This document shows positions 8,372-17,415 of a stretch of DNA of 64,000 nt, in pieces. The stretch is from Rhodopseudomonas palustris (GTDB lineage Bacteria > Pseudomonadota > Alphaproteobacteria > Rhizobiales > Xanthobacteraceae), in NCBI RefSeq assembly GCF_013415845.1, contig NZ_CP058907.1, positions 5,038,501 to 5,102,500 of the forward strand. Direction: 5' to 3'. A program made the position numbers and the translations under genes. The notes beneath the pieces were generated by a model that saw only the letters and a list, made by a program, of their open reading frames with translations, was not told the origin of the DNA and made no database searches. How positions within the stretch are numbered: position 1 is the stretch's first letter; each line of letters opens with the position of its first letter.

Positions 8372-9601
8372 TCAGTCGCGCAGGCTCGCCGGCACCAGGC
8401 TCATCAGATTGGCGGTGCCAATGTTGGCGAGGATGCGGTCATTGTTGATCATCAGCGGCGCCGACAGCACGTCGCGCAAGTGCCGGCCGAGGGTAAAATC
8501 ACCGTCATTGCGATAACCCGACAGGCCGCAAGCCCGCATCGCGCTCATCACCGTCTCGACCGCGAGTTCGGAGGCTTCGACCTTCAGCAGGTTGATCGAG
8601 GACTGGAAGTCCAGCGAGGTCAGCGCGCGTTCGTCGAATTCGTGCGCAGTGTAGGCGTCGAGATGCGTGGCGATCATCGCCCGCAGCTTGGTCAGCGAGC
8701 GCTTGGCGCTGGTGAAGTGCGCAGCACCCGGCGGCATCTGCCCGCTGGCGCCGCGCGCCGCCTTGCGAACGAACGCCTGCGCCCTTTCCACTGCCGCAGC
8801 AGCGATGCCTGCCCAGGCCGACGACCAGCTGAGATGTGCCACCGGCGTCATCGTCTGCGCATGAATGCGATCGTAGGCCTCTGCAAACACCTGATCGGCA
8901 CGACCGTTGGCGCGCAGCTCGAAGCCGGTGCTGCAGGTGCCGCGCATGCCGAGCGTCTCCCAGCCGAGCGTGGGCGTCAGCGTGTAGTCGTCCTTGGTGA
9001 ACACCACCAGGACCTGATCCGAGGCGCCGGCATCGTCCGCGCGGCGAGCGATCGTCATCACGCCATCGGCTTCGGCACCATAGGAGATCACAGTCGCGTC
9101 GCGCAGCAGAGAGATGCCGGTTTCGGTCCGCGCGATCGCCGCAGCGCTGGAGCGGATGTTGCCGCCGTTGTTGCCTTCGGTGGTCGACGACGCCAACAGC
9201 ATCTGCTCGGCCGCGATCCGCCGCATCAACTGTTCGTGCCAGGCGGAGCCGCGGCCGTGCCGCACCAGGCAGGCCACCTTGGTCTGGTGCATCGCGACGA
9301 TCATCGCGGTGGAGGCGCAGGCGCGCCCGAGCGCGTAGCACATCTCGGCAATGTCGTGGATCGAGGCGCTCTCGCCGCCGAACTCGATCGGAATTTGCGC
9401 GCCGAGCAGACCATATTCGCGCGCCGCATCGATCGCGGCCTTGGGGAACCGCGCCTCGCGATCGACCGATTCCGCATCAGCGGCGGCAATCGCCGCGACG
9501 TGAACCACACGCTGCATCAGCGGCATCGCTTCCGAACCGAATTTGTCGTTGGCCGGCTTAAGGGTGAAGTCGCGAACCACGTTGTCGGTGATGATCGCCA
9601 T
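8372..9601 (-). CDS. Acyl-CoA dehydrogenase-like flavoprotein (possible aminoacyl-carrier-protein oxidase)
   Basis: 409 residues with the acyl-CoA dehydrogenase fold: the N-terminal helical part has SIHDIAEMCYALGRACAS, a middle beta domain follows, and the C-terminal helical part has SELAVETVMSAMRACGLSGY. The C-terminal segment HLRDVLSAPLMINNDR lacks the usual GEGT or YEGT catalytic glutamate. Related flavoproteins in pyrrole biosynthesis oxidise aminoacyl-S-carrier proteins. Its place between the amino acid:carrier-protein ligase and the divergent carrier protein makes the same type of reaction plausible, but this is inference. Confidence 0.75.
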   Translation of the reverse strand: MAIITDNVVRDFTLKPANDKFGSEAMPLMQRVVHVAAIAAADAESVDREARFPKAAIDAAREYGLLGAQIPIEFGGESASIHDIAEMCYALGRACASTAMIVAMHQTKVACLVRHGRGSAWHEQLMRRIAAEQMLLASSTTEGNNGGNIRSSAAAIARTETGISLLRDATVISYGAEADGVMTIARRADDAGASDQVLVVFTKDDYTLTPTLGWETLGMRGTCSTGFELRANGRADQVFAEAYDRIHAQTMTPVAHLSWSSAWAGIAAAAVERAQAFVRKAARGASGQMPPGAAHFTSAKRSLTKLRAMIATHLDAYTAHEFDERALTSLDFQSSINLLKVEASELAVETVMSAMRACGLSGYRNDGDFTLGRHLRDVLSAPLMINNDRILANIGTANLMSLVPASLRD

Positions 9602-9966
9602 GGCGTCGTGAACTCCCTGTTGCGGACGTTTGCGCTATGTATCGTTCGCGATCGGAATCAGCTCGGCTGCGCCGAGGGGACGATCGCTGCTGGTAGCAAG
9701 CTATGGATTGATCAGGAACACGTCGAGGCGAATTCAAAGTGAATCAATTTGGATTCGAATTGAGGGTTAATCGGACTTTGCCCCGATCGCGAAAACTTTC
9801 GGAATCCCCGTTAGTGTTAAAATTCGAATGAATATGTCGGAAACCGCCACAGCATTGTTTCCGACAGGCAGTTGCGATTACATCATCGCAACGTTGCGAG
9901 CTGTGCCCGTGGACCAAGCGTCCGCAAGCGCGCAGAAGACTTCGAACAGGTCATGGAGATCGCGTC
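9602..9966. other. Divergent control region of the dehydrogenase/carrier-protein pair
   Basis: 365 bases with no convincing gene. ATTCAAA at 9732, AATCAAT at 9742 and ATTCGAA at 9753 form an array phased by 10-11 bp, matching the TTTGAAT array at 1147-1174 in reverse orientation. AT-rich stretches around 9720-9835 could hold both promoters. A short frame from 9828 is open but runs into the carrier gene out of frame and looks like chance. Confidence 0.4.
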
Positions 9967-10239
9967 ATGCAGGCAGGCCCGTCAGCTGCGGTGGAGAACA
10001 AAATCATCACTCTGGTGGAGTCGATCCTGGCGCAGAACAGCCTCGCGGGCGGCATCGCGCGCGACACCACATTCGCCGATGCGGGGCTGACGTCGATGGA
10101 GATGGTCAACCTGATGCTCGCGGTCGAAGCCGAATTCGATATGACGCTGCCCCAGTCGGACATCACGCCGGAGAATTTCACTTCGGCAGCGACCGTCGCG
10201 CAGCTCGTGTTGCGCCGTCAGCACGCCCAGGCCGCTTAG
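9967..10239 (+). CDS. Free-standing carrier protein, likely partner of the aminoacyl ligase
   Basis: 90 residues, ATG at 9967 after GGAGATCGCGTC. The phosphopantetheine serine is Ser43 in AGLTSMEMVNL, with an acidic helix II (VEAEFDM). This resembles the carrier proteins encoded beside aminoacyl:carrier-protein ligases in Bradyrhizobium. It is divergent from the dehydrogenase and followed 73 bases later by the cupin. Confidence 0.82.
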   Translation: MQAGPSAAVENKIITLVESILAQNSLAGGIARDTTFADAGLTSMEMVNLMLAVEAEFDMTLPQSDITPENFTSAATVAQLVLRRQHAQAA

Positions 10240-10312
10240 TACGGCGACGCCCTTCGCAATCCCGACACGATCCGCATCACAACCGAACAAAACGATCAGC
10301 AGGAGACGCCAG

Positions 10313-10768
10313 ATGCCCAACCACCTGATCCTCACCTCCCGCACCGACGTCGAGCTGAAGCCGGCGCCGATCGAGCCGTCGTGGATCATCGAAGGCAATC
10401 CGGTCGCGACCAACTGCACGCTGTCGCGCAGCACCGATGGCATGGCGTCGACGATTATCTGGCAGTGCACCGAGGGCAAATTCAATTGGCACTACGACAT
10501 CGACGAGACGATCTGCATTCTCGAGGGCTCGGTGGTGATCGAAAGCGCCGGCATGCCGGCGAAGCGCTACGGTCCGGGTGATGTGATCTTCTTCAAGGAC
10601 GGCGCCAGCGCGCGCTGGCATGTCGAAGGCCACATCCGCAAAATCGCGTTCTGCCGCCGCACCCAGCCGCGGCTGGTCGGGTTGGCGGTGCGGGTGTTCG
10701 CCAAGCTTCGCTCGATGTTGCTGCCGTCCGCCAACCGGCCGGCGCAATCGCTGCTCGGTGCAAACTGA
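10313..10768 (+). CDS. Cupin-domain protein
   Basis: 151 residues. A small beta-barrel pattern is visible: WHYDIDETICILEGSVVIE is cupin motif 1 with a histidine and glutamate spaced for metal binding, and YGPGDVIFFKDGASARWHVEG is motif 2. Cupins of this size are metal-binding isomerases, dioxygenases or sensors. It lies downstream of the carrier protein in the same direction, so it could act on a carrier-bound or released intermediate. The C-terminal 30 residues are basic and unlike the barrel. A hairpin with a T run follows the gene. Confidence 0.7.
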   Translation: MPNHLILTSRTDVELKPAPIEPSWIIEGNPVATNCTLSRSTDGMASTIIWQCTEGKFNWHYDIDETICILEGSVVIESAGMPAKRYGPGDVIFFKDGASARWHVEGHIRKIAFCRRTQPRLVGLAVRVFAKLRSMLLPSANRPAQSLLGAN

Positions 10769-10809
10769 GCCAATTCCCCATCGCCGCGGCGCAAGGCCGC
10801 ACAAATCAG

Positions 10810-10840
10810 ACGGCGGATCGCGCGGCGGTCCGCCGTTTTG
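10810..10840 (+). terminator. Rho-independent terminator after the cupin gene
   Basis: ACGGCGGA (10810-10817) pairs with TCCGCCGT (10829-10836) and is followed directly by TTT, 42 bases after the cupin stop. Confidence 0.75.
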
Positions 10841-10865
10841 GTTCGCCAGCCCTACTGAAGTCGGA

Positions 10866-10879
10866 TTGATTTGACGCAA
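10866..10879 (+). promoter_or_regulatory. Possible FixK/FNR-type box
   Basis: TTGATTTGACGCAA fits TTG(A/C)-N6-(T/G)CAA, the consensus described for FixK2. It starts 79 bases upstream of the ATG at 10945. No supporting -10 element is obvious. Confidence 0.3.
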
Positions 10880-10944
10880 AGAAGCATGTTGCGGGTTCTG
10901 GCATGTCCTAAGGCGAAAGTCGCATTTGGGGCAAAGCAGACGCG

Positions 10945-11532
10945 ATGGACTTTTCTCACGGCAAGTCGGGACGACCGTCGATACTCGCAATCGTGTACAC
11001 CGATGGCGCAGCCGCCTGCCGGCTGATGTCGGATCTCGGTCGCCGCTTGCGCGACGCCGGCGTGGTGGTCGCGGGTCTGGTGCCGTATCAGGGCGCGGTC
11101 GACGACGGCAGCCCGCGCTGCGATATGGAAGTCGAGGAGCTGTCCTCCCACTTCATCCTTCAGCTGGCGGAAGAGCGCGGCAAGCAGCCCAACGGCTGCC
11201 GCGTCGATCCGGAAGCCGTGCAGGAAGCCGCCGCTTTAATCGCAGCGTCGTTCCGCAACGCGCCCGAACTGCTGATCGTCAATAAATTCGGTAAGCTCGA
11301 AGCCGATGGCGGCGGCCTCAGCGACGTCATCAGCGACGCCGTGGATCAGGGGATTCCGGTCATCGTCGGCGTTCCTGAGCGACATCTGGCAACGTGGCGC
11401 TGCTTTACCAGCGGCCTGGCCGAAGAAGCGTTGCTCGACTCGCCCCGTATTCAGCAATGGCTGGCCCGCCGCGGCTTCGGCCTCCGGCGCAACACCGTCG
11501 GCCCGCAGCACGTGCTCAACTCGGCGGCGTAA
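10945..11532 (+). CDS. DUF2478-type protein next to the nif island
   Basis: 195 residues. The start ILAIVYTDGAAACRLMSDLG followed by GVVVAGLVPYQG resembles the DUF2478 family, a Rossmann-like fold often encoded near molybdenum transport or nitrogenase genes. The place where nucleotide-binding relatives carry a P-loop here reads YTDGAAACR, so phosphate binding is doubtful. ELLIVNKFGKLEADGGGL and VIVGVPERHLATWRCF are the other conserved blocks. It converges on fixX. Its function is unknown; a link to molybdenum or nitrogenase is inferred from position only. Confidence 0.6.
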   Translation: MDFSHGKSGRPSILAIVYTDGAAACRLMSDLGRRLRDAGVVVAGLVPYQGAVDDGSPRCDMEVEELSSHFILQLAEERGKQPNGCRVDPEAVQEAAALIAASFRNAPELLIVNKFGKLEADGGGLSDVISDAVDQGIPVIVGVPERHLATWRCFTSGLAEEALLDSPRIQQWLARRGFGLRRNTVGPQHVLNSAA

Positions 11533-11883
11533 GGCGATTGCTGGTTCAGCGCGGCCCTGGCCGTATCTTCGCCGCCCACCGCATACTGGCAGAATCCGAC
11601 AACTAATCGTCATGCCCGCGCTTGTCGCGGGCATCCACGTCTTGAAGACTGCGAAAGATCAAAGACGTGGATGGCCCGGTCGAGCCGGCCACGACAAGTG
11701 GATAAGGGATAGGCTCTGGGCCTCTCCCGCCACGGCTTCACCACCCTCGTCTTAGAAACGCCAATGCCCGGGACAAGCCCGGGCATTGAGTGTTGCGTCA
11801 TGAAGCAAGCATGGCCGAAGCAAATAGCTTCGGCGACGCGGGCTCTCTCACCCGCACGCGCCACCGCCCCGGGCGGTGTTCCC
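11533..11883. repeat. Intergenic palindromic repeats between convergent units
   Basis: No gene seen. ATGCCCGCG/CGCGGGCAT (11612-11634) and CAATGCCCGGG/CCCGGGCATTG (11762-11788) are strong palindromes of a family that recurs at 30053, 43374 and 45396. A GC-only stem CACCGCCC/GGGCGGTG sits immediately downstream of the fixX stop, around 11862-11878. The second palindrome or this stem may end fixX transcription. Confidence 0.6.
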
Positions 11884-12180
11884 TCAGCCGAACTTGAACA
11901 GCACGCCGTAGCCGCCGCGCGGGTAGCTCCACTCGATGTCGCCGCCACCTTCGGCGAGCACCCGGCAGGTGCCGCATTCGACGCAGCCGTCCGGCGTCAC
12001 TTCGACCTGTCCGTTACTGTTCAGCTCGTAGCAGTGCGCCGGGCACACTTTCAACAGCGCCAGCAGTTGCGGCGATGGCTTGGTGTGGGGCTTGACCTTG
12101 ATGTGGGCGTTGCCGACGTCGACCAGATAGCGGTTCTGATACAGCTTGTCTTCGACGCGAACCGGGGCTTCCGTTGTCAT
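11884..12180 (-). CDS. fixX: FixX ferredoxin-like protein
   Basis: 98 residues. CPAHCYELN (about 46-54) and [10 protein letters not shown] (66-75) are the cysteine blocks of the FixX family, which carries [4Fe-4S] and docks on FixC. FixX passes the low-potential electron of the bifurcating FixABCX complex toward ferredoxin or flavodoxin and nitrogenase. Last gene of the fixABCX unit, 33 bases after fixC. Confidence 0.93.
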   Translation of the reverse strand: MTTEAPVRVEDKLYQNRYLVDVGNAHIKVKPHTKPSPQLLALLKVCPAHCYELNSNGQVEVTPDGCVECGTCRVLAEGGGDIEWSYPRGGYGVLFKFG

Positions 12181-12213
12181 CGTCCGTTCTCCGCTTTCTC
12201 GAATCCCGCTGAA

Positions 12214-13521
12214 TTATCGCCACGCCCGCGCGAAGCGGAACGCGTCGCCGAACAATCCGCCCCACGACCGTGCCGACACGAACGACTTGATCGTGGTCTT
12301 TTCCTTCTCGATCTTCGGCGTGCCGTCGACCCGCACGAAGTTCTGCAGCGCCTTGTTGACGAGCTGCGGATAGGTCAGGAAGAAGTTCTGCGAGCGGATA
12401 TGCAGCAGGTCCGGCATATCCTTGTATTTCTTCAGGTCCTTGATGACGAAGGAGTCGTCCAGCATCTTCTTGTAGAGGGCCAGATTCTCCTTGGTCATCG
12501 GATCCTTGCGCGACTTCACCTGGAAGATCGCCTCGGCGGCGATCCGGCCCGAGGTCATCGCCAGGTTCGAGCCCTCGCGGTGCATCGCGTTGTTGAGCTG
12601 CGCGGCATCGCCGACCACGACCCAGCCGTCGCCATAGAGCTGCGGGATCGCGTTGTAGCCGCCTTCCGGGATCAGATGGCCGGCGTATTCCTTCACCTCG
12701 GAGCCTTCGATCAGCGGCGCCACAGACGGATGCTTCTTGAAGCGCTCGAGCAGGCCGTAGGGGGTCTCGCCGGTCTTCTGAAAGTCCGACACCAGACAGC
12801 CGATGCCGATCGAGATCGACTCTTTGTTGGTGTAGATGAAGCCCATGCCGGTCATGCCGGCCGAGATCGTGCCGGCGGCTTCGATCACCACGCCCTCGTC
12901 GCCCTTCAGGTTGAAGCGGGCTTCGATGGTCTCGCGCGGCAGGAAGTGCATTTCCTTCACGGCCAGCGCGACGTTCTCCGGCGTCGGGCGCTCACGCAGC
13001 TCGGCCTTGGTGCCGAGCAGGCCGTTGACGCCTTCGGCCAGTACCACGACGTCGGCATGAACCTGGCCGCCTTCACGATCGGTGATCACGCCGATCACCT
13101 TGCCGTAAGCGTCCTGCACCAGTTCCTTGACGGTGGTTTCGCACAGCACGATCGCGCCGGCTTCCTGCGCCTTGCTGGACAGCCATTTGTCGAACTGGGC
13201 ACGGATGATGGTGTAGCGATTCGGCTTCTCTTCGTTGAAGTCTTCCGAACGGTGATGCAGGCCGGTGTGCGACTTGCCGTCCATCATCCAGAACCGCTGT
13301 TCGACGAGGTGCCGCTCCAGCGGCGCGTCCTCGCGGAAGTCGGGCACCAGCTTCTCCAGCATGTCGGCGTAGAGAATCGCCCCTTGCACGTTCTTCGAGC
13401 CCGGGTACTCGCCGCGCTCGATTTGCAGCACCTTCAGGCCACGCTTGGCCATGGTCAGCGCAGCGGCGTTGCCGGCCATGCCGGCCCCGACGACGATGGC
13501 GTCGAAACGTTCTTCGATCAT
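12214..13521 (-). CDS. fixC: FixC electron-transfer flavoprotein:quinone oxidoreductase
   Basis: 435 residues. The FAD dinucleotide motif [17 protein letters not shown] is at about 12-28 with [15 protein letters not shown] after it; [19 protein letters not shown] is the second FAD block. FixC takes electrons from FixAB, sends one pair to quinone and, with FixX, raises the other to ferredoxin level. Typical family length. Follows fixB after 12 bases. Confidence 0.95.
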   Translation of the reverse strand: MIEERFDAIVVGAGMAGNAAALTMAKRGLKVLQIERGEYPGSKNVQGAILYADMLEKLVPDFREDAPLERHLVEQRFWMMDGKSHTGLHHRSEDFNEEKPNRYTIIRAQFDKWLSSKAQEAGAIVLCETTVKELVQDAYGKVIGVITDREGGQVHADVVVLAEGVNGLLGTKAELRERPTPENVALAVKEMHFLPRETIEARFNLKGDEGVVIEAAGTISAGMTGMGFIYTNKESISIGIGCLVSDFQKTGETPYGLLERFKKHPSVAPLIEGSEVKEYAGHLIPEGGYNAIPQLYGDGWVVVGDAAQLNNAMHREGSNLAMTSGRIAAEAIFQVKSRKDPMTKENLALYKKMLDDSFVIKDLKKYKDMPDLLHIRSQNFFLTYPQLVNKALQNFVRVDGTPKIEKEKTTIKSFVSARSWGGLFGDAFRFARAWR

Positions 13522-13533
13522 GGCAGCCTCCTG

Positions 13534-14640
13534 TTAGCTCGCGATCCGGTCGCGGGTGTGCGCAGACAGCCGTTTGCGGAATGCTTCGGTCAGCGCCGGC
13601 AGCAGCCGGATCGCATCGGTGACGAGAGCGAGATGGGCAAAGTCGAAGATCGGCGCGTTCTTGTCGGTGTTGATCGCGACGATCAGGTCGGAGCCGTCGA
13701 CGCCGACGCGGTGCTGAATCGCGCCCGAGATGCCGGCCGCAATGTACAGCTTCGGCCGGATAGTCTTGCCGGTCTGGCCGATCTGGCGGTCGGCCGACAC
13801 CCAGCCCTTCTGCACCAGCGGCCGCGAACAGCCGTATTCGGCGCCGAGCACGCCGGCGAGCTGGCGCACCAGCTGGAAGTTCTCCGGCGAAGCAAGCCCG
13901 AGGCCGCCGGCCACCACGATATCGGCATAAGCGAGGTTCGAGGTCGCCTTGTCGCGATCCGGCACGAAGGCCAGGATCTTGGTGACGATATCGGCTTCGA
14001 CCAAACCGAGCGGAAATTCGATGACACGGCCGACCGGCTTTTCGACCCGATCGGGCATCGACATCACGCGCGGCCGTACGGTCGCCATCTGCGGTCGGAA
14101 GTTGAGCGTGTAGATCGTGCAGAGCAGCGAGCCGCCGAAGGTCGGACGGGTCGCGGCGAGCGAATTGTCGGAGTCGACCTCAAGCTCGGTGCAGTCTGCG
14201 GTCAGGCCGGTGAGCAGCGTGGTCGCCACTGCGCCGGCGAGGTCGCGGCCGAGCGTGGTGGCACCGAGCAGCAGGATCTCCGGCTTGTGGGTGTTGACGA
14301 GATCGGTCAGCGCCTTGGTGTAGGACTCGTTGCGATAGTCCGTCAGCACGTCGTCGGCGACGACGTAGGCAAGATCAGCGCCGTAGCAGAACGACTCGGC
14401 GACCGCAGCCTTGGTGGCATCGCCGGTCGGGCCGATCACCACCGCGGCGAGCTCGACGCCGAGCTTGTCGGCGAGCCGCCGGCCGGAGCCCATCAGTTCC
14501 CAGGAGACGGGGTGAACGTGACCACGCTCCTGCTCGATGAACACCCAGACGTGCTTATAGGCTTTGAAATGCTCGGGCAGCTCCTTCTTGGCGGCGGCGC
14601 GTCCGGCGGGCTGCGGGGCAGGCTTGGCGGGCTGGCTCAT
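13534..14640 (-). CDS. fixB: FixB electron-transfer flavoprotein alpha subunit
   Basis: 368 residues, with a Pro/Ala-rich lead before the ETF alpha domain ([12 protein letters not shown]). The C-terminal FAD site shows [34 protein letters not shown] and [16 protein letters not shown], the ETF-alpha signature. Pairs with FixA to form the flavin-bifurcating dimer. Gene order fixA-fixB-fixC-fixX is intact. Confidence 0.95.
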   Translation of the reverse strand: MSQPAKPAPQPAGRAAAKKELPEHFKAYKHVWVFIEQERGHVHPVSWELMGSGRRLADKLGVELAAVVIGPTGDATKAAVAESFCYGADLAYVVADDVLTDYRNESYTKALTDLVNTHKPEILLLGATTLGRDLAGAVATTLLTGLTADCTELEVDSDNSLAATRPTFGGSLLCTIYTLNFRPQMATVRPRVMSMPDRVEKPVGRVIEFPLGLVEADIVTKILAFVPDRDKATSNLAYADIVVAGGLGLASPENFQLVRQLAGVLGAEYGCSRPLVQKGWVSADRQIGQTGKTIRPKLYIAAGISGAIQHRVGVDGSDLIVAINTDKNAPIFDFAHLALVTDAIRLLPALTEAFRKRLSAHTRDRIAS

Positions 14641-14664
14641 CGAAGCGGCTCTCTGTTCGGGTTG

Positions 14665-15510
14665 TCAGAATCCGCGCGCCAGCTCGAACATTTCGTTCTC
14701 GAGCTTGGGCCGGAGCTTGAAGATTTCGTCGATCAGCGCTTCCGCCGGCGGCTGGCCGGCGGCCTCGACCACCTTGGCCTTCTCGGCGCGCGGGGTGGGT
14801 GCGAACACGCGCTTCACCACCGTCGGCGAACCGCGGAGGCCGCACTTCTGGATGTCCTCGACGCCGGCATCCTGCGCGCTCCACTTCACCACTTCGGCGC
14901 GGGCGGCATTCAGCGCGTTGATCATCGAGCCGCGGCGCACCTGATTGGTGCCTTCCAGCATCGTGATCAGGCAGGGCAGATTGCTGCGCAGCACCTGCAC
15001 GCCGCCTTCGGAGCGGCGCTCGACTTCAATGGTGCGAGCGTCGAGGTCGAGCGATGAGACCTTCGAGACATAGGTCAGCTGCAGGAAGTCGAGCCGCTTG
15101 CAGATGCCGGGGCCGACCTGGGCGGTGTCGCCGTCGATGGTCTGCTTGCCGGTGAACACCACGTCGACAGCACCGAAGGTGGAGCCGATCTTGCGGATCG
15201 CGGCGGCGAGCGCGTAGCTGGTCGCCAGCGTGTCGGAGCCGGCGAAGAACCGATCGGTCAGCAGCACGGCGCGGTTGGCGCCGATGGTCAGCGCCTTGCG
15301 CAAGGAATCTTCCGCGGTCGGCGGGCCCATCGTCAGCACCGTGACTTCGCCGCCGAACTTGTCGCGCAGCCGCAGCGCCTCTTCGAGCGCGAACAGATCG
15401 TAGGGATTGATGATCGTCGGCACGCCCTGGCGCATGATCGTGTTGGTGACCGGATGCACACGGATCTGGGCCGAGTCCGGAACCTGCTTGATACAGACGA
15501 CGATATGCAT
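14665..15510 (-). CDS. fixA: FixA electron-transfer flavoprotein beta subunit
   Basis: 281 residues from the ATG at 15510 (MHIVVCIKQVPDSAQ); the frame is open further upstream but this is the family start. NPYDLFALEEALRL, VLTMGPPTAEDSLRKAL, GKQTIDGDTAQVGP and LPCLITM are ETF-beta blocks. First gene of fixABCX, with its own -24/-12 promoter and NifA activator site upstream, so it is regulated separately from the nifW end of the neighbouring unit. Confidence 0.95.
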   Translation of the reverse strand: MHIVVCIKQVPDSAQIRVHPVTNTIMRQGVPTIINPYDLFALEEALRLRDKFGGEVTVLTMGPPTAEDSLRKALTIGANRAVLLTDRFFAGSDTLATSYALAAAIRKIGSTFGAVDVVFTGKQTIDGDTAQVGPGICKRLDFLQLTYVSKVSSLDLDARTIEVERRSEGGVQVLRSNLPCLITMLEGTNQVRRGSMINALNAARAEVVKWSAQDAGVEDIQKCGLRGSPTVVKRVFAPTPRAEKAKVVEAAGQPPAEALIDEIFKLRPKLENEMFELARGF

Positions 15511-15558
15511 GGAGTGGCTCCGCGCTTGCTGACAGAAGCTTGACGACGGAGACTTATG

Positions 15559-15575
15559 AGCAAGCCTCGTACCAA
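15559..15575 (-). promoter_or_regulatory. RpoN (-24/-12) promoter of fixABCX
   Basis: Minus strand TTGGTACGAGGCTTGCT matches YTGGYACR-N4-TTGCW completely. It lies about 50 bases before the fixA ATG. Confidence 0.85.
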
Positions 15576-15678
15576 CTTTTCCAGCGTGGAGAATATCGCG
15601 GCAAACCAATCACTTGCGACGAGAGGCCGGGATTGTTACCGGCGCTTCCGAGGGTTGCAATCCGACAACTCCGACACT

Positions 15679-15694
15679 TGTCGGGAAGGCGACA
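15679..15694. promoter_or_regulatory. NifA upstream activator sequence of fixABCX
   Basis: TGTCGGGAAGGCGACA is a TGT-N10-ACA site about 104 bases upstream of the -24 element. Confidence 0.8.
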
Positions 15695-15784
15695 GCGGCG
15701 TGACCGACCAGACATTTCACGCCGCAGTGAGATCGCCCGCCAAACACGACATGGATGTGAGAAAATGAGTCTGGCAGGCGCGGC

Positions 15785-15815
15785 AAAACGGCCCGCCGCG
15801 AACGCGACGGGCCGT
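15785..15815 (-). terminator. Rho-independent terminator after nifW
   Basis: On the minus strand ACGGCCCG...CGGGCCGT (arms 15808-15815 and 15788-15795, extended by inner CGCG pairs) is followed by TTT. It lies 28 bases after the nifW stop and separates the nifUSVW and fixABCX units. Confidence 0.8.
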
Positions 15816-15842
15816 CGATAGCAGGGCGCAAGGGGCGCGCGG

Positions 15843-16193
15843 TTACTTCAGTGCGTCGAGCGGGACGAAGGCCGGGCGCTTCGGCGTCTTCGGCGCCACC
15901 GCGTCCTTCAGCACCTTGAACACCCGTTGATCGAGCGGCGAGGAAGCCACGAAGTCGGCATAGGCCCGCTCCAGCACCGCCTTGCAACGGGCGGAGGCTT
16001 CGTCGCCCGGCAGATGCTCGAGATCTTCGCCGGCGAGATACTGGCCCATGCGCCGGAGGATGTGCAGCCGTGCGACGTTGAGCAGCTTCGGATCGTAGGC
16101 AACGCCGAGAAGCTCGAAGAACTCCTCGGCGGATCCGGCACTCTGCAGCCGGGCGACGATGTCGACGGGTTCGGTGACGGCGGATGTGCTCAT
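15843..16193 (-). CDS. nifW: NifW nitrogenase-stabilising/protective protein
   Basis: 116 residues from the ATG at 16193 (MSTSAVTEPVDIV). SAEEFFELLGVAYDPKLLNVARLHILRRM is the NifW core in two stretches, and FKVLKD is near the end. NifW binds MoFe protein and helps it mature or survive oxygen. Last gene before a strong terminator. Confidence 0.92.
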   Translation of the reverse strand: MSTSAVTEPVDIVARLQSAGSAEEFFELLGVAYDPKLLNVARLHILRRMGQYLAGEDLEHLPGDEASARCKAVLERAYADFVASSPLDQRVFKVLKDAVAPKTPKRPAFVPLDALK

Positions 16194-16221
16194 CTCGGTC
16201 TCCTTGATCTGTTGTCGCCGC

Positions 16222-17415
16222 TCAGGCGCAGTTGGTGAGCGTCCGCTCGCGGACCTCGCGCCAAATCGCAATCAATGTCTCGTTGCCGACCGGGCCCTTG
16301 TGGGTGACTGCATAGCGGCGGACCTTGGCCAGGATACCCTGCGCCTCGTCCGCGGTCGCCGGCAGATCCAGCTTGGCGAGCGACGAGGTGATCGCCGATA
16401 GCCCAGAGTGCTTGCCGATGACAATGCGGTTGGAGCGGCCGAACAAATTCGGATCGAGCGACTGGTAGGTGCGCTGATCCTTGAGCAGGCCATCGACATG
16501 TATTCCCGATTCATGGGTGAAGACGTGCTCACCGACGATCGCCTTGTTGAGCGGAATGGTACGGGCGGCTGCGGTGGCAACAAGATCGGCAACGTTGCCG
16601 AGCTCCGACAGCACGATGCCAGTGTCGCGGCCATAGAGCTGCTTCAGCGCCACTGCGACCTCTTCGAGCGGCGCATTGCCGGCACGTTCGCCGAGGCCGA
16701 TCACCGTCACCGAGGCATGGGTGGCACCGGCGCGGAGCGCGGCCAGCGTGTTGGCGGTGGCGAGGCCGAGGTCGTCATGACCGTGGAATTCGAGCTCGAG
16801 GTCGGTCGAGGCGCGAAGCGTCGCCAGCAGCGCATGGCTGGAGAATGGGTCGAGCACACTCAGCGTATCGGCGATCCGAAACCGGCGCGCGCCGGATGCC
16901 TTTGCGGTGGCGATCACCTCGGCGAGGAATTCGGGATCGGCTCGCGAGGAATCCTCACCGCCGACGGCGACGTCGAGGCCGCGGTCCCGAGCATAGCCGA
17001 CCACGCGCTTGACGGTCTCGATCGCATTCGACCGCTTGCCACCGAGCTTGGCGGCGATCTGCACGTCCGACACCGGCACCGAGACATTGACCATCGCCAC
17101 GCCGGCCTTCAGCGCGGCATCGACGTCCTCGGTGCGCATCCGGCACCAGGCAATCGTCGTCAGCGGCAAGCCGGCTTCGACGATGGCGCGGATCGCCGCG
17201 ATCTCATCGGCGCCCATCGCGGGCGTCCCCGCCTCGATTTCCGGCACGCCGGCGCGCGCCAGCGCTCGGGCGATCGCAACCTTCTCGGCGGTGGAGAAGG
17301 CGACACCCGGCGCCTGCTCACCATCGCGCAGTGTGGTGTCGTTGAGCATGATCGGGGCGGGCTGAAAACCGCAAGACTGATCCGGCCGGACGATCTCAGA
17401 CTTGATCTCAGACAT
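16222..17415 (-). CDS. nifV: NifV homocitrate synthase
   Basis: 397 residues from the ATG at 17415 ([13 protein letters not shown]). [17 protein letters not shown] holds the acetyl-CoA/2-oxoglutarate catalytic block; [20 protein letters not shown] and [14 protein letters not shown] are the metal-histidine and second signatures of the IPMS/homocitrate synthase family. Makes R-homocitrate, the organic ligand of FeMo-co. Start overlaps the end of nifS by 8 bases. Confidence 0.95.
   Translation of the reverse strand: MSEIKSEIVRPDQSCGFQPAPIMLNDTTLRDGEQAPGVAFSTAEKVAIARALARAGVPEIEAGTPAMGADEIAAIRAIVEAGLPLTTIAWCRMRTEDVDAALKAGVAMVNVSVPVSDVQIAAKLGGKRSNAIETVKRVVGYARDRGLDVAVGGEDSSRADPEFLAEVIATAKASGARRFRIADTLSVLDPFSSHALLATLRASTDLELEFHGHDDLGLATANTLAALRAGATHASVTVIGLGERAGNAPLEEVAVALKQLYGRDTGIVLSELGNVADLVATAAARTIPLNKAIVGEHVFTHESGIHVDGLLKDQRTYQSLDPNLFGRSNRIVIGKHSGLSAITSSLAKLDLPATADEAQGILAKVRRYAVTHKGPVGNETLIAIWREVRERTLTNCA

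Noticed and set aside
9828..10328. An open frame starting MNMSETATAL upstream of and through the second carrier gene
   Set aside because: Out of frame with the clear carrier protein, and the translation has no domain-like features.
10890..10925. Possible -24/-12 promoter (CTGGCATG...) before the DUF2478-like gene
   Set aside because: The spacing gives GG-N10-GG, not GC, and no TGT-N10-ACA site is nearby.
11764..15057. A very long open frame on the + strand opposite fixABC (about 1100 codons)
   Set aside because: It is exactly antisense to three well recognised genes and has a low-complexity His/Arg/Asp-rich translation; such frames arise from GC-rich third positions.
15665..15684. CCGACA...TGTCGG inverted repeat in front of fixA as a separate operator
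   Set aside because: It partly overlaps the TGT-N10-ACA activator site, and its own orientation (ACA...TGT) does not fit NifA; no other evidence.
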